A stretch of DNA of 64,000 nucleotides from Metabacillus bambusae (GTDB taxonomy: Bacteria > Bacillota > Bacilli > Bacillales > Bacillaceae), in contig NZ_JAGDEL010000024.1 of assembly GCF_017497975.1 (NCBI RefSeq), positions 1 through 64,000 of the forward strand, in the 5' to 3' direction. Every line of letters starts with the position of its first letter. The first letter of the stretch is position 1. The position numbers and the translations under genes are program-made. Shown in pieces: positions 42,194-52,532 of this stretch. A model generated the notes under the pieces. The model was not told the DNA's origin, searched no databases, and saw only the letters and a program-made list of their open reading frames with translations.

Positions 42194-43800
42194 GAAACAT
42201 TACTCCTTCCCTTTGGAATGGCCACAATGAATAAAGCCCCACCAAATTCCCCTTTTTCAATCGCTATGCTGCCATGCATCTCACCCACTAATTCAGTTAC
42301 TCGAGATAATCCTAGCCCTCTATTCCCCCCCTCCTTCGTTGAGAATCCTTTTCGAAATATGTGTGACATCTGATGGTCCTCAATTCCTGGCCCTGCATCC
42401 TCAATTTCAATTAAAAGATCGTTTCCTATATCAGTTATAAATAACCTTACTTTCTTATCATGATTTTTAAGCTTCTCCATCGCTTCAAAAGCGTTCGTCA
42501 TTACATTCCCTAAAATTGATACAAGGTAACTATTATCTATATGTTTTGGCAACTTTTCAATACTACTTTCTCTATCAAATTCAAAGGTTATCTTTAATTC
42601 CTTTGCACGATTATAAAAACCTAATATGATTCCTCCTAGCCAAGGATCTTTGATTTTCTTCATTAAAAATTGAACAAAGTCTTTTTGATTTTCAGTTTCT
42701 TTGTGTATTAGTTCCAGCGCTTCATCATTTGATCCCAGTTGAATTAATCCAGAAATCGTGTATAGGAGATTATTAAACTCGTGTGTTTGGGCCCGCAATG
42801 CTTCAGTATAGCGTTTAACCTGTGATAGTTCTTCTGTTAACTGGTCAATATCCGATTTTAACCGAAAGCTAGAGACAACACCAATTACCTCGTTTCCCGA
42901 CTTGACAGGCAATCGGTTTGCGATAATTTGCTTGTTATTTAATTCCATTTGTCGATCAAATTGTTCTTCACCTGTTTCAAGTACTTCTACTAACGAAGTA
43001 TTTGGAATAATATCTAAAACAGTTTCCCCTACAACTTGTTTTTCACTATCTAAAGAGAGGATTTCATATGCCGCTTGGTTTATGATTACAATTTTCCCCT
43101 GGTTATTGATCACCATAATTCCTTCTCTTACAGACTCGATAACTGCGTTTCTTTGCTTTAACAACATTGAGATCTCATCAGGCTCAAGTCCAAACATGAT
43201 TCTTTTAATGCTATTAGCTAGTAATATCGCTCCAATTGCACCAATGATTAAAACAATGATCGCAATCCAAATAACTGGTTTGGCATAGCCTATTATTAAA
43301 TCATGTACATCTTCTATTAGAAAACCAACAGAGACGACACCTAAAATCTCTCCATTTTCCCCAATAACAGGTACTTTCCCTCTTAAAGAAGGCCCTAATG
43401 AGCCTGTTGCTTTTGAAACATAGGATTTTCCATCCTTTAATGCTCTTTCGTTATCTCCACCTACCATCTTCTTTCCGATTCTTTCAGACAATGGATGTGA
43501 ATAGCGAATTCCTTCTTTATTTCCTACAACAATATACTCAGCATCTATCTGAATCCTAATGTTTTCAACGATGGGCTGAATAACAACGGACGGATTTTCC
43601 ATATAAAATGCATGTTGTATTTCCGGCATTGAAGCAATTGTTGTTGCCACATGTAATGCCCTTTTACTTAATTGTTTTTCAACAGTAGTAGATAGAGTAT
43701 GATAATATAGCAAACTGCATAGCACAACAATAAATAAGATAAGACTCACTGCAAAAATAATGATCCGTTCTTGAAGCTTGACTCTTTGGAATTTTTTCAT
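42190..43800 (-). CDS. CitA/DcuS-family sensor histidine kinase (TctABC-linked)
   Basis: A 536-aa membrane kinase that senses extracellular di- or tricarboxylates. Two membrane helices (about 12-34 and 172-196) flank an extracytoplasmic PAS (PASC) domain with the carboxylate-site region RYSHPLSERIGKKMVGGD near 106-122. A cytoplasmic PAS (about 215-315) precedes the dimerisation domain with the phospho-acceptor His in LRAQTHEFNNLLYTISGL near 342 and the ATPase domain (N box LGNVMTNAFEAM, G boxes EDAGPGI and GNRGLGLSRV). A cre-like site lies 24-37 nt upstream of its ATG. It is a paralogue of the kinase at 49223. Confidence 0.92.
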   Translation of the reverse strand: MKKFQRVKLQERIIIFAVSLILFIVVLCSLLYYHTLSTTVEKQLSKRALHVATTIASMPEIQHAFYMENPSVVIQPIVENIRIQIDAEYIVVGNKEGIRYSHPLSERIGKKMVGGDNERALKDGKSYVSKATGSLGPSLRGKVPVIGENGEILGVVSVGFLIEDVHDLIIGYAKPVIWIAIIVLIIGAIGAILLANSIKRIMFGLEPDEISMLLKQRNAVIESVREGIMVINNQGKIVIINQAAYEILSLDSEKQVVGETVLDIIPNTSLVEVLETGEEQFDRQMELNNKQIIANRLPVKSGNEVIGVVSSFRLKSDIDQLTEELSQVKRYTEALRAQTHEFNNLLYTISGLIQLGSNDEALELIHKETENQKDFVQFLMKKIKDPWLGGIILGFYNRAKELKITFEFDRESSIEKLPKHIDNSYLVSILGNVMTNAFEAMEKLKNHDKKVRLFITDIGNDLLIEIEDAGPGIEDHQMSHIFRKGFSTKEGGNRGLGLSRVTELVGEMHGSIAIEKGEFGGALFIVAIPKGRSNVS

Positions 43801-43823
43801 CGCATCTCCTTATAACCAAAATA

Positions 43824-43837
43824 AGTAATCGCTTACA
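43824..43837 (-). promoter_or_regulatory. cre-like site before the first two-component operon
   Basis: Read on the minus strand, TGTAAGCGATTACT matches TGNAANCGNWNNCA at all defined positions but the last. It lies just upstream of the kinase ribosome binding site. Confidence 0.6.
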
Positions 43838-43920
43838 AAATTAATTCAGAAGTGCTACTATTTTATAATAATAATTCGATTTTGTCTTTGACTTTCTGAT
43901 TTTTGTAGTCATACGATTAT

Positions 43921-44026
43921 TTAAAAAAACTCTTAAGCGATGTCTATCTCCAACTACTACTATATAGATATAAAATCTAAAATATAGTAATAATGGTTAT
44001 AAGACACTAGACACTTAAGAGTCATC
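43921..44026 (-). terminator. Terminator of the malic enzyme gene
   Basis: ACTCTTAAG (43929-43937) pairs with CTTAAGAGT (44014-44022) with further pairing inside (GTCTA with TAGAC) across a long AT-rich loop; on the minus strand TTTTTTTAA follows. Confidence 0.6.
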
Positions 44027-44038
44027 CTTTAAGATATA

Positions 44039-45484
<1,446 letters not shown>

Positions 45485-45686
45485 TCGTTACCTCCAGAAG
45501 CTTTTATAAGTAAGGGGGATATTAGAACTACTAATCTATTTTTTGTACGTAGCGAAAGACCAAAAGCAATAGCTCCTTGTTGGATGCGCTAAAAATAAAT
45601 TAGGTATTTAAAATTGGAAGCGTTTTAATATCCTGACAACTATTCTATTACAGCTTTCATCTCATGTAACTGTTTACAAAATTTAT

Positions 45687-45738
45687 TGCTTTAAAACCTT
45701 TATGAGCATTTAATTCTTTTTGTTCACGATAATTTACG
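45687..45738 (-). promoter_or_regulatory. Shared organic-acid element upstream of malic enzyme
   Basis: Positions 45687-45721 (TGCTTTAAAA, then TATGAG, then TAATTCTTTTT) match 52378-52412 upstream of citM at 30 of 35 ungapped positions. It runs into CTTTTTGTTCACGATAATT at 45716, which resembles 41453. The element is 203-254 nt from the malic enzyme start. It is a strong candidate binding site for one or both CitB-type regulators. The rest of the 45485-45866 gap holds no ORF I can support. Confidence 0.6.
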
Positions 45739-45786
45739 TAGTTTGTGGCTATTAAGTGTTAATTTTCATCCAATCTTAAACGGAGT

Positions 45787-45836
45787 AAAACCCCCACCAC
45801 AAGATGCAAGAGAAGAAAAGTTGATTGGTGGGGAAG
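45787..45836 (-). terminator. Terminator of the AbrB-type permease gene
   Basis: CCCCACCA (45792-45799) pairs with TGGTGGGG (45826-45833); on the minus strand GGGGGTTTTAC follows. The loop is long (26 nt). Confidence 0.65.
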
Positions 45837-45866
45837 AAAGAAACTCTCATTTATTGAAGTCTCTCT

Positions 45867-46991
45867 TTATACCGTATTAACTGTTTTTTGAACATCATCC
45901 TGCTTACCAAATATACGTCTCAAGAAAATCGGCACGATAAACAAGATAAAAAAAACACGAAACAACTGATAAGCCGCAACCATTGATACATCTGCTTGAA
46001 CGGTATGTGCTGTAACACCCATTTCAGGTAAACCACCGGGTGCTATACACAAGAAGGCTGTTGTCATCGTAATTGGGTACAAAATATGTAATCCATATGC
46101 TAAAACAAGAGCAAACCCCACAATCAATATTCCAGTAATAAATGAAAGCGGGAGGAGTTTTCTCCAATTACCTAACATATTCACTTTTATTCCTAAACAT
46201 AAATAAACACCAAGACATAGTTGCGCTATTACGGTAAAGATCGGTGGTAGATGAGGTGTTTCAATGCCGCTTATTGATAAAATTGCAGAGGTGAGCAGCG
46301 GCCCAATAATCCATGGTGTCGGACATTTGAAGCGAAGCGCTATACTTGTAACGAGCAAAACGATTACAATGAACATAGTAAACTCAACAAAGCTCCCATT
46401 TTCCATTTGCGCGTTCATATCGATCGAAGATATTTTTTTTTGAGTACTTTCACTTGATAAAGCATGAATCGATAGAGTTGGTACGATGAAAATAACGGTT
46501 AACATTCTAATAGTTTGCATGAACGTAACAATTGTTGGCTCCGCTCCCTTAATATCTTCACTCAAGACAACCATTTGTGATAATCCACCTGGTGTCGTCC
46601 CCATCACAGCACTTGGATGATTGATACCAGTTATCCGAGAAACAAAATAGGCTAAGGCAATTCCAAAGCCTACCATGAGAATCGTAATAATAACCATTGA
46701 TGGTAATTGATTTACAATCTGTCTAGCACTCTCAATCGTAAATGATAGACCCATACTATAACCTAATAGCATCTGCCCACCATTTCTAAAACTAACTGGC
46801 CAATATAAATCGCGATTCAATAAAAACTTCCAACTTAATACAGCTGTTAAAGGTCCTAACATCCATGCCAAAGGTAGGTGGAGGAACGTAAATAAAACAC
46901 CACCTATTATGCCAATTAATAATGTTTCAACGAATTGAAATTGTTTTTGTTTTCTTTTTATAGTCAACTTTGTTATTGATGAAAAAGTCAT
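45867..46991 (-). CDS. AbrB family (PF05145) transporter-like membrane protein
   Basis: A 374-aa membrane protein made of two repeated halves of about five helices each, of the family named after ammonia-monooxygenase-associated AbrB (unrelated to the transition-state regulator AbrB). Both repeats show the GTTPGGLSQM and CIAPGGLPEMGVTAH motifs (near 150 and 320). In many bacteria such proteins lie beside TctABC or malate genes, so carboxylate transport is plausible, but no function is proved. I set the start at the ATG at 46991, with GGGGGTG 6 nt upstream; the frame extends to a GTG at 47009. Confidence 0.82.
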   Translation of the reverse strand: MTFSSITKLTIKRKQKQFQFVETLLIGIIGGVLFTFLHLPLAWMLGPLTAVLSWKFLLNRDLYWPVSFRNGGQMLLGYSMGLSFTIESARQIVNQLPSMVIITILMVGFGIALAYFVSRITGINHPSAVMGTTPGGLSQMVVLSEDIKGAEPTIVTFMQTIRMLTVIFIVPTLSIHALSSESTQKKISSIDMNAQMENGSFVEFTMFIVIVLLVTSIALRFKCPTPWIIGPLLTSAILSISGIETPHLPPIFTVIAQLCLGVYLCLGIKVNMLGNWRKLLPLSFITGILIVGFALVLAYGLHILYPITMTTAFLCIAPGGLPEMGVTAHTVQADVSMVAAYQLFRVFFILFIVPIFLRRIFGKQDDVQKTVNTV

Positions 46992-47037
46992 GCTGCACCC
47001 CCTTTTCACTTACATGAAATTTATAAACAAAGCCAAT

Positions 47038-47125
47038 AAGAGGCTGACTCGATCTGTCAAATACTCATTACCACCACCAATATACGATGGTAGAGATGTT
47101 TGACAGAATCTTTAGTCAGCCTCTC
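47038..47125 (-). promoter_or_regulatory. Large hairpin between the 51-aa gene and the AbrB-type gene
   Basis: AAGAGGCTGACT pairs with AGTCAGCCTCT, enclosing CTGTCAAA/TTTGACAG and GTGGT/ATCAC-like inner pairs. On the minus strand TTATTGG follows, a weak T tract, so it may be a leaky terminator or a leader structure of the permease gene. Confidence 0.6.
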
Positions 47126-47138
47126 ATAAACTATTCTT

Positions 47139-47294
47139 TTAGCTAACAGCTTCAGCAAAATGATCGTTAAAGTAAACAATGTGTGAGAGAATTTTATGCC
47201 CTTTTATCTTTCGAATCAATTCTTTGGCCTCTATCTCATCTTCAAATTCAAACATCCTAATACTTTCACCCAAATAAACCGTTATTACCCACAT
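47139..47294 (-). CDS. Small cytoplasmic protein, 51 aa
   Basis: A 51-aa frame (MWVITVYLGESIRMFEFEDE at the start, ending HFAEAVS) begins at an ATG with GGGGGAA 7 nt upstream. It has a predicted strand-strand-helix-strand order with an alternating acidic/basic helix (EIEAKELIRKIKG) and no membrane segment. It was too short for routine ORF lists but codon use and ribosome binding site look real. It lies between the permease and the lone TctC-like gene and has a TTTTGTTCA motif about 205 nt upstream. Similar short MW-VTV proteins occur in bacilli, with no known role. Confidence 0.65.
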   Translation of the reverse strand: MWVITVYLGESIRMFEFEDEIEAKELIRKIKGHKILSHIVYFNDHFAEAVS

Positions 47295-47497
47295 TATTCG
47301 TTCCCCCATTAATAATATTTAGAGCCATAAATTTAAAAGTAACGTTGTAGAAGCAGTAGTTTGACAACTAGATACGTTGATCTATTCTTTTCTTTTTTAG
47401 TAGAAGTGCATACTTTTGACATTATCTTAAATCTATTAGATTACGAAGTAAATAATACAACTAATTATTTTATTAAATTCAATTACGTTAATTAGTT

Positions 47498-47516
47498 TAT
47501 TTTGTTCATCGATTAC
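47498..47516 (-). promoter_or_regulatory. TTTTGTTCA motif upstream of the 51-aa gene
   Basis: TATTTTGTTCATCGATTAC on the plus strand resembles the motifs at 41453, 45716 and 52427. It sits directly behind the stop codon of the lone TctC-like gene and about 205 nt before the next start. Confidence 0.35.
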
Positions 47517-48484
47517 TAATTCTCCATATCTACGCCCATTAATACTTCATACATCTTACTCTGTTCTTCAAGGTACTTAGAAGTTTCACTACTATTTTTA
47601 TAAAAATCCTTCCACATATATTTTTGTAGCGTTTGTTTCCATTTTTCAGTCCTTACCATTTTTTCAATCGTCATGTCCCAAAATTCAATTTCAGCCTTTG
47701 TCATATTAGGTGGCCCCATTATACCGCGCCAATGTTCAAAAACTAACTCAATGCCTTCTTCAGACCATGTAGGAAGTTCTGGAAGTTCCTTTAATCTTTT
47801 GTCAGCCGAGATGACGAGTAGTTTTACCTGATTCGAATCATAATATTTTTTAGCCTCTGATAAAGACATTGTGGCAACATCTATTTGGTTTTTTAATAAT
47901 GCATTGACAACTTGATCACTATTTTCGTAGACATAAAAATCAAGCTCTTCTGGTTGTATACCAACTTGTTTGCTCGCTAATACGAATGAAAGTTGATCAT
48001 CATTACCTAACCTAGGAGAGACACCAATTTTATAGGCTGAGGTTGTTTTTTTTAGATTATTCATTAAGCTTTTGGCACTGCTAATGCTTGAATCCTTTGA
48101 AACAATCACAACTTCCCATTCGGTAGCCAATGTGGCGATTGGAGTAAAATCTTTATAGGTAATTCTACTTTGACCTAATAAGTGGTTTGTTAAAAGTAGA
48201 CTTGAATTCATTGCTAAAACATGATTCTCTTGCTGCATAACATATTTCCACCCTAACTCACCACCAGCACCGATTTTATTGACAACACGGATATTTTCAC
48301 TAATAAGCTCTTCACTCATTAATATGTCTTTTATCGCTCTTGCTGTTAAGTCCCAACCTCCACCTTCGGAACTAGGAGCAATAATCGTTACATCTTTTGT
48401 CACTATTTCCGATTTCTCATTTTGCGAGCAACCAATGCATAGAATGACAAAAAGTGCAAAAATAAAGTATGGTATTTTATTCAT
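47516..48484 (-). CDS. Lone TctC-like binding lipoprotein linked to CitST (YflP-like)
   Basis: A 322-aa lipoprotein (signal ending FVILCIGCSQ, lipobox Cys near 19) with the TctC/Bug fold: KDVTIIAPSSEGGGWDLTARAI near 30-50 and LVFEHWRGIMGPPNMTKAEI (in part) near 245-262. There is no second tctA/tctB beside it; instead it is the last gene of a unit citS-citT-tctC. B. subtilis YflP has the same neighbourhood next to citST/citM. It could deliver substrate to the TctAB permease 8 kb away or act as a co-sensor for the kinase, as BctC does in Bordetella. Confidence 0.88.
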   Translation of the reverse strand: MNKIPYFIFALFVILCIGCSQNEKSEIVTKDVTIIAPSSEGGGWDLTARAIKDILMSEELISENIRVVNKIGAGGELGWKYVMQQENHVLAMNSSLLLTNHLLGQSRITYKDFTPIATLATEWEVVIVSKDSSISSAKSLMNNLKKTTSAYKIGVSPRLGNDDQLSFVLASKQVGIQPEELDFYVYENSDQVVNALLKNQIDVATMSLSEAKKYYDSNQVKLLVISADKRLKELPELPTWSEEGIELVFEHWRGIMGPPNMTKAEIEFWDMTIEKMVRTEKWKQTLQKYMWKDFYKNSSETSKYLEEQSKMYEVLMGVDMEN

Positions 48485-48523
48485 TGTGCATACCTCTTTA
48501 CCTTATTCAATCGTAATTTGTTA

Positions 48524-49198
48524 TTATACAAGGTAATACTTTCTCTCAGGTCTTCCGACAATTCCATAATCATGCTTTGCCATACAGAAATTTATTGAAA
48601 CGAGATACTCTAAATACCTTCTTGCGGTTGTCCTGGATGCACCCATCTTTTCACCCATTTCCTCAATGGAGACACCACCCTTTAGTTCTGCCATAACTTC
48701 TTTAACTTTCTGTAATGTCAAACGATCTACACCCGATGGGAGGTCCTTTTGACTTATTGCTGATTGCTTTGAGGTTCCGAAATACCGATCAATCAATGAC
48801 TGATCCACCTCATCAAAACTATTAAGTAATTTCTTTTTCTTTTTATAATCTTCTATTGTTTCAACAAATTTTTCCATTGTTACTGGCTTTAATAAATAAT
48901 TGAATACGCCATTTCGGATCGAAGTCTCTAGCATTGCTCTTTCAGTTGCAGCAGTCACCATTATGATATCAACTAATGGATGGTTTTCTCTAATTTTAGG
49001 CAATAAATCTGTACCAAGTTCATCAGGCATATAAATATCTAATAAAAGCAAATCTACTTCTTGTACACCTAGAATCCGCATTGTTTCTTTTGCATTTAGA
49101 GCCTTTCCAACTAGTTTGACCCCTGATATCTTTTGTAAAAATTGCTCCTGTACTTGGGCAATTCTAAAGTCGTCTTCTGCTATTACAACCTTAATCAT
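48524..49198 (-). CDS. citT: CitT-like response regulator
   Basis: A 224-aa CitB-family response regulator. The receiver has AEDDFRIAQVQEQFL, the phospho-acceptor Asp in LLLLDIYMPDELGTD near 54 and Lys in YLLKPVTMEKFVE near 103. The C-terminal helix-turn-helix is GVSIEEMGEKMGASRTTARRYLEYL (cited in part) near 180-205. It follows the kinase gene after 24 nt and precedes the TctC-like gene. By analogy with B. subtilis it should activate the citrate transporter gene, which here lies upstream of the kinase on the same strand. Confidence 0.88.
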   Translation of the reverse strand: MIKVVIAEDDFRIAQVQEQFLQKISGVKLVGKALNAKETMRILGVQEVDLLLLDIYMPDELGTDLLPKIRENHPLVDIIMVTAATERAMLETSIRNGVFNYLLKPVTMEKFVETIEDYKKKKKLLNSFDEVDQSLIDRYFGTSKQSAISQKDLPSGVDRLTLQKVKEVMAELKGGVSIEEMGEKMGASRTTARRYLEYLVSINFCMAKHDYGIVGRPERKYYLV

Positions 49199-49222
49199 TT
49201 TGTTCCTCTCCTTACTCTTTTC

Positions 49223-50818
49223 CTAAACCTTTTTTGGAAGGTATACAGTAAAAATAGCTCCTCCATTTTTTTCGTTAGTCACTTCAATTGTTCCAGCTAA
49301 TGATTCGACAATGCGTTTTACATTGAATAAGCCATAGCCTCTATATTCACCTTTAGACGAGAAACCTAAAGAAAATAAGGAGTCGATTTTATCCTCAGAA
49401 ACTCCTTTTCCGTTATCCGTTACTTCAATAATAATATCGTTACCAAGACTCGTAATCGAAAAAGTTACTTTTTTTTCTGCCTGATGAGCAACAGCATCAA
49501 ACGCATTATCAATTAGATTACCGATGATTGTAATAATATCTGCTACTTCTATATGATTAGGTAAGGGTTCTACATAACTATCAGGATCGATTTCAAGAAT
49601 CATTTTCTTTTCTGAGGCTTTTCCAAGTTTCCCTAACAGAATCGCTTGTACATTAGGATCATGAATTTGATTAAATAATATCCTATTCCGATGTTGGTGG
49701 ATGGTAAATTCTTTTTGAATAAATTCAAATGCATCCTGATATCGTTCTAATTGTAGGTACCCCGATAATAAGTATAATTTATTTGCATATTCATGAGTTT
49801 GCGCCCTGAGTCCTTCTGAATAATCGCGAACCTCAGTAATTGTATCGATTAACTTTTTTAATTCCGTTTTATCACGGAAACTAGATACAACGCCAATAAC
49901 CTGACTATTTTCAATGATTGGGATTAAATTAAAGATAAACATTTTATCATTAATCGTAACCTCAACATTATGAAGGGTCTTTCCGGACCTTAACACCGCA
50001 TCTATTTTCACATTTGGCAGGACATATTGGATATGTTGACCTATATAGTCATCTTCATTAAAATTCAACATCATTTTTGCAGATTGATTGATCAGCGTTA
50101 ATAACCCATTTTGATCAATTGCAATAATTCCTTCTTTAATTGATAAGAGAATTGCACTTCTTTCTCTATATAATGAGGAAATCTCATGTGGTTCAAGTCC
50201 CAGGGTATCTTTTCTAATACTTTTTGTTAGATAAATACCACCCATGATTCCTAACATTAAAACAAGCATTGATGCTGTTGCAATGGTTTTGATCCTGCTC
50301 ACTATATTTTTATAAATGTCTTTTTCCAGAAACTCAACTGATACTGTTCCAATGACTCGAGTGTAATCTCCATAGTCTGCGATAATTGGAACCTTACCAC
50401 TTAAAATCGAACCCCTTTCTCGATCAACTTCAACATTGTTTGATCCTCCAAAAATTAACGCGTGATAATTTGTATGATCGAAACTTTTCTCACCCACCTT
50501 ACCCGGATCTGAATGGGAATAAATGATTTCCTTACGATTTTCGATAATGATATTGGCAGCATGGACCTGATCTTTTACTTGCTCAGCGATCGGGCGAAAA
50601 TGAGCTTCAAGGTCATTTTTTTCGATCGCTTCTTTTAGCTCTGGCATAAGTGAAATTGTCTTTGCTGATTGTAAGGCTAATTGTTCAACTTGATTTCTCG
50701 TATCAACCGATTGTAGATAAGCAAATATGCTTGCGAGTAGTATTATAATTAACAGAATTAAAGTACTTATCAAACCTAATACTTTTGTTTGAAGTGGCAT
50801 CTTTTTAAATTTGTGCAT
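49223..50818 (-). CDS. citS: CitS-like sensor histidine kinase
   Basis: A 531-aa carboxylate-sensing kinase of the CitA/DcuS family. Two membrane helices (about 12-34 and 171-195) flank the sensor PAS domain with IIYSHSDPGKVGEKSFDHTN near 103-122. A cytoplasmic PAS (about 215-310) precedes LRAQTHEYANKLYLLSGYLQ with the phospho-acceptor His near 342, and an ATPase domain with IGNLIDNAFDAV, DNGKGVSED and GYGLFNVKRIV. It differs enough from the kinase at 42190 that the two should respond to different ligands. It ends 24 nt before citT. Confidence 0.9.
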   Translation of the reverse strand: MHKFKKMPLQTKVLGLISTLILLIIILLASIFAYLQSVDTRNQVEQLALQSAKTISLMPELKEAIEKNDLEAHFRPIAEQVKDQVHAANIIIENRKEIIYSHSDPGKVGEKSFDHTNYHALIFGGSNNVEVDRERGSILSGKVPIIADYGDYTRVIGTVSVEFLEKDIYKNIVSRIKTIATASMLVLMLGIMGGIYLTKSIRKDTLGLEPHEISSLYRERSAILLSIKEGIIAIDQNGLLTLINQSAKMMLNFNEDDYIGQHIQYVLPNVKIDAVLRSGKTLHNVEVTINDKMFIFNLIPIIENSQVIGVVSSFRDKTELKKLIDTITEVRDYSEGLRAQTHEYANKLYLLSGYLQLERYQDAFEFIQKEFTIHQHRNRILFNQIHDPNVQAILLGKLGKASEKKMILEIDPDSYVEPLPNHIEVADIITIIGNLIDNAFDAVAHQAEKKVTFSITSLGNDIIIEVTDNGKGVSEDKIDSLFSLGFSSKGEYRGYGLFNVKRIVESLAGTIEVTNEKNGGAIFTVYLPKKV

Positions 50819-50883
50819 TTTATTAACCCTTTATGTAGTACTTATTTTTATACTAATATATAGAGTACACCATTCCCTTTCAC

Positions 50884-50936
50884 TTAAAAAGAGGCTAACT
50901 CAAACCAAGAGGTCAATCCCTTACGAGTCAGCCTCA
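50884..50936 (-). terminator. Terminator of citM
   Basis: GAGGCTAACTC (50891-50901) pairs with GAGTCAGCCTC (50925-50935), one mismatch; TTTTT follows on the minus strand. It separates citM from citS. Confidence 0.8.
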
Positions 50937-50952
50937 ATAACATTAACATGAT

Positions 50953-52263
50953 TTATATAGAGACCACACCAAAAACGATCGAGACAGCCAACATGACAAG
51001 TGATGTCCCAACAGTCCATTTAATCGTAAATTTTTGAAACTCGCCAAAATCGACTTTCGACATCCCTACCAATAAATAAGTTGATGCAACTAACGGGCTT
51101 AATAAATGAACAGGCTGACCTACAAGTGATGCTCGAGCTATCTCAACAGGGTCGATTCCATATACTGTTGCTGCTTCTGCTATGATTGGGAGCATCCCAA
51201 AATAATAAGCATCATTTGACATGAAAAATGTAAACGGCATGCTCGTAATACCTGTAATCACCGGCAAATACGAACCAAGGGCATCAGGTATTAAAGAAAC
51301 TAAGCTATTCGCCATCGCATCCACCATTTCTGTACCAGATAGGATTCCAGTGAATGCACCTGCTGCGAACACTAGAGATACAACTGATAATACATTCCCT
51401 GCATGTGCTTTAATTCTTTCCTTCTGATCGTCTAAATTAGGATAGTTTATCAAAATAGCAACTGCAAATCCGATCATAAATAATGCTGGTAATGGCATAA
51501 CACCCATTATTAATCCAGTTAAAAGGAGAACAGTTAATCCAAAATTAACCCATAAAAGCTTTGGACGCTTTTCCTCTTGCAATTCAACTGTTGCTGCTTG
51601 TTGAGAAGCTGCCATTAGTTGTTGTTTAGGTAGTTTTGACATTTCCAAAATCCCAACTCGTTTTCTCTCCTTTAAGCCAAATAAATAAGCAACGAAAATA
51701 ACCCATAAAGCCCCACCAATCATTGCAGGAACAAGTGGTACAAATACTTCAGACATATCTAATTTTAACGCACTAACTGCTCTTGCAGTTGGACCACCCC
51801 ATGGGGTAAGATTTGTCACACCAACTCCCATAATTGCAATACAAGGTAACATCAATGGATTCATTCCAAGCCTTTGATAGAGTGGAAGCATTGCAGAAAT
51901 TGTAATCATATAGGTTGTCGTTCCATCACCATCTAATGATACGACTAACGCCAAAACAGCAGTTCCTACGATAATTTTTAGCGGATCACCTTTTACTGCT
52001 TTTAGAATGGTACCTACTACAGGATCAAATAAACCAGCATCAATCATGATTCCAAAATACAAGATAGCAAACATCAGCATGACACCAGTAGGTGCCAATT
52101 GATTAATTCCATCAATTAACATTGGTCCTAATTCAGATGCAAAGCCTCCAATTACTGCAAATAGCACAGGTATTACGATCAACGCAATTAATGCTGACAG
52201 TCTTCCAGTCATAATTAAAAACATAAACACAAAAATCATTAAAAAGCCTAATAATGCTAACAT
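50953..52263 (-). CDS. citM: CitMHS-family citrate:proton (metal-citrate) symporter
   Basis: A 436-aa secondary transporter with about twelve helices of the CitMHS family, which imports citrate complexed with a divalent metal ion (Mg for CitM, Ca for CitH type). MLMFAILYFGIMIDAGLFDP near 64, SLDGDGTTTYMITISAMLPLY near 110-130 and NLTPWGGPTARA near 155 are family signatures, and the C-terminal FFMSNDAYYFGMLPI near 340 completes the binding site. AAGGGGGA precedes the ATG. A cre-like site 19-32 nt upstream and the shared 35-bp element 115-149 nt upstream predict CcpA repression and two-component activation. Confidence 0.93.
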   Translation of the reverse strand: MLALLGFLMIFVFMFLIMTGRLSALIALIVIPVLFAVIGGFASELGPMLIDGINQLAPTGVMLMFAILYFGIMIDAGLFDPVVGTILKAVKGDPLKIIVGTAVLALVVSLDGDGTTTYMITISAMLPLYQRLGMNPLMLPCIAIMGVGVTNLTPWGGPTARAVSALKLDMSEVFVPLVPAMIGGALWVIFVAYLFGLKERKRVGILEMSKLPKQQLMAASQQAATVELQEEKRPKLLWVNFGLTVLLLTGLIMGVMPLPALFMIGFAVAILINYPNLDDQKERIKAHAGNVLSVVSLVFAAGAFTGILSGTEMVDAMANSLVSLIPDALGSYLPVITGITSMPFTFFMSNDAYYFGMLPIIAEAATVYGIDPVEIARASLVGQPVHLLSPLVASTYLLVGMSKVDFGEFQKFTIKWTVGTSLVMLAVSIVFGVVSI

Positions 52264-52281
52264 TTGAAGTCCCCCTTATGT

Positions 52282-52295
52282 TGAACACGCTTACA
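52282..52295 (-). promoter_or_regulatory. cre-like site before citM
   Basis: Read on the minus strand, TGTAAGCGTGTTCA matches TGNAANCGNWNNCA except for G at the W position. B. subtilis citM is known to be repressed by CcpA. Confidence 0.65.
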
Positions 52296-52377
52296 AAATA
52301 AAATAGTTAGATAATTTAAAATATTAATTACTACTATAAATGACGTATGAAGGAGGGTAAATATTTTGGTATATTAA

Positions 52378-52447
52378 TGCTTTAAAAACAATATGAGTAT
52401 ATAATTCTTTTTATATGTAAAAGATATTTTGTTCATTTAGTTTATTG
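52378..52447 (-). promoter_or_regulatory. Shared organic-acid element upstream of citM
   Basis: Positions 52378-52412 match 45687-45721 (upstream of malic enzyme) at 30 of 35 ungapped positions. About 15 nt further, TATTTTGTTCATTTAG (52425-52440) carries the TTTTGTTCA motif also seen at 41455, 45717 and 47500. It is the best candidate for CitT binding. Confidence 0.6.
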
Positions 52448-52464
52448 ATAGCTAAAAAGTCCAT

Positions 52465-52492
52465 AGAAAAAACGCCTCATAGGCGCTTTTTC
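52465..52492 (-). terminator. Terminator of the GH127 gene
   Basis: AAAAACGCCT-cat-AGGCGCTTTTT forms a compact stem with A/T flanks, 40 nt past the GH127 stop codon. Confidence 0.82.
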
Positions 52493-52532
52493 CTTTAAGA
52501 TTTTAGGGTAGTCAGTTTATAAGGATATACGA

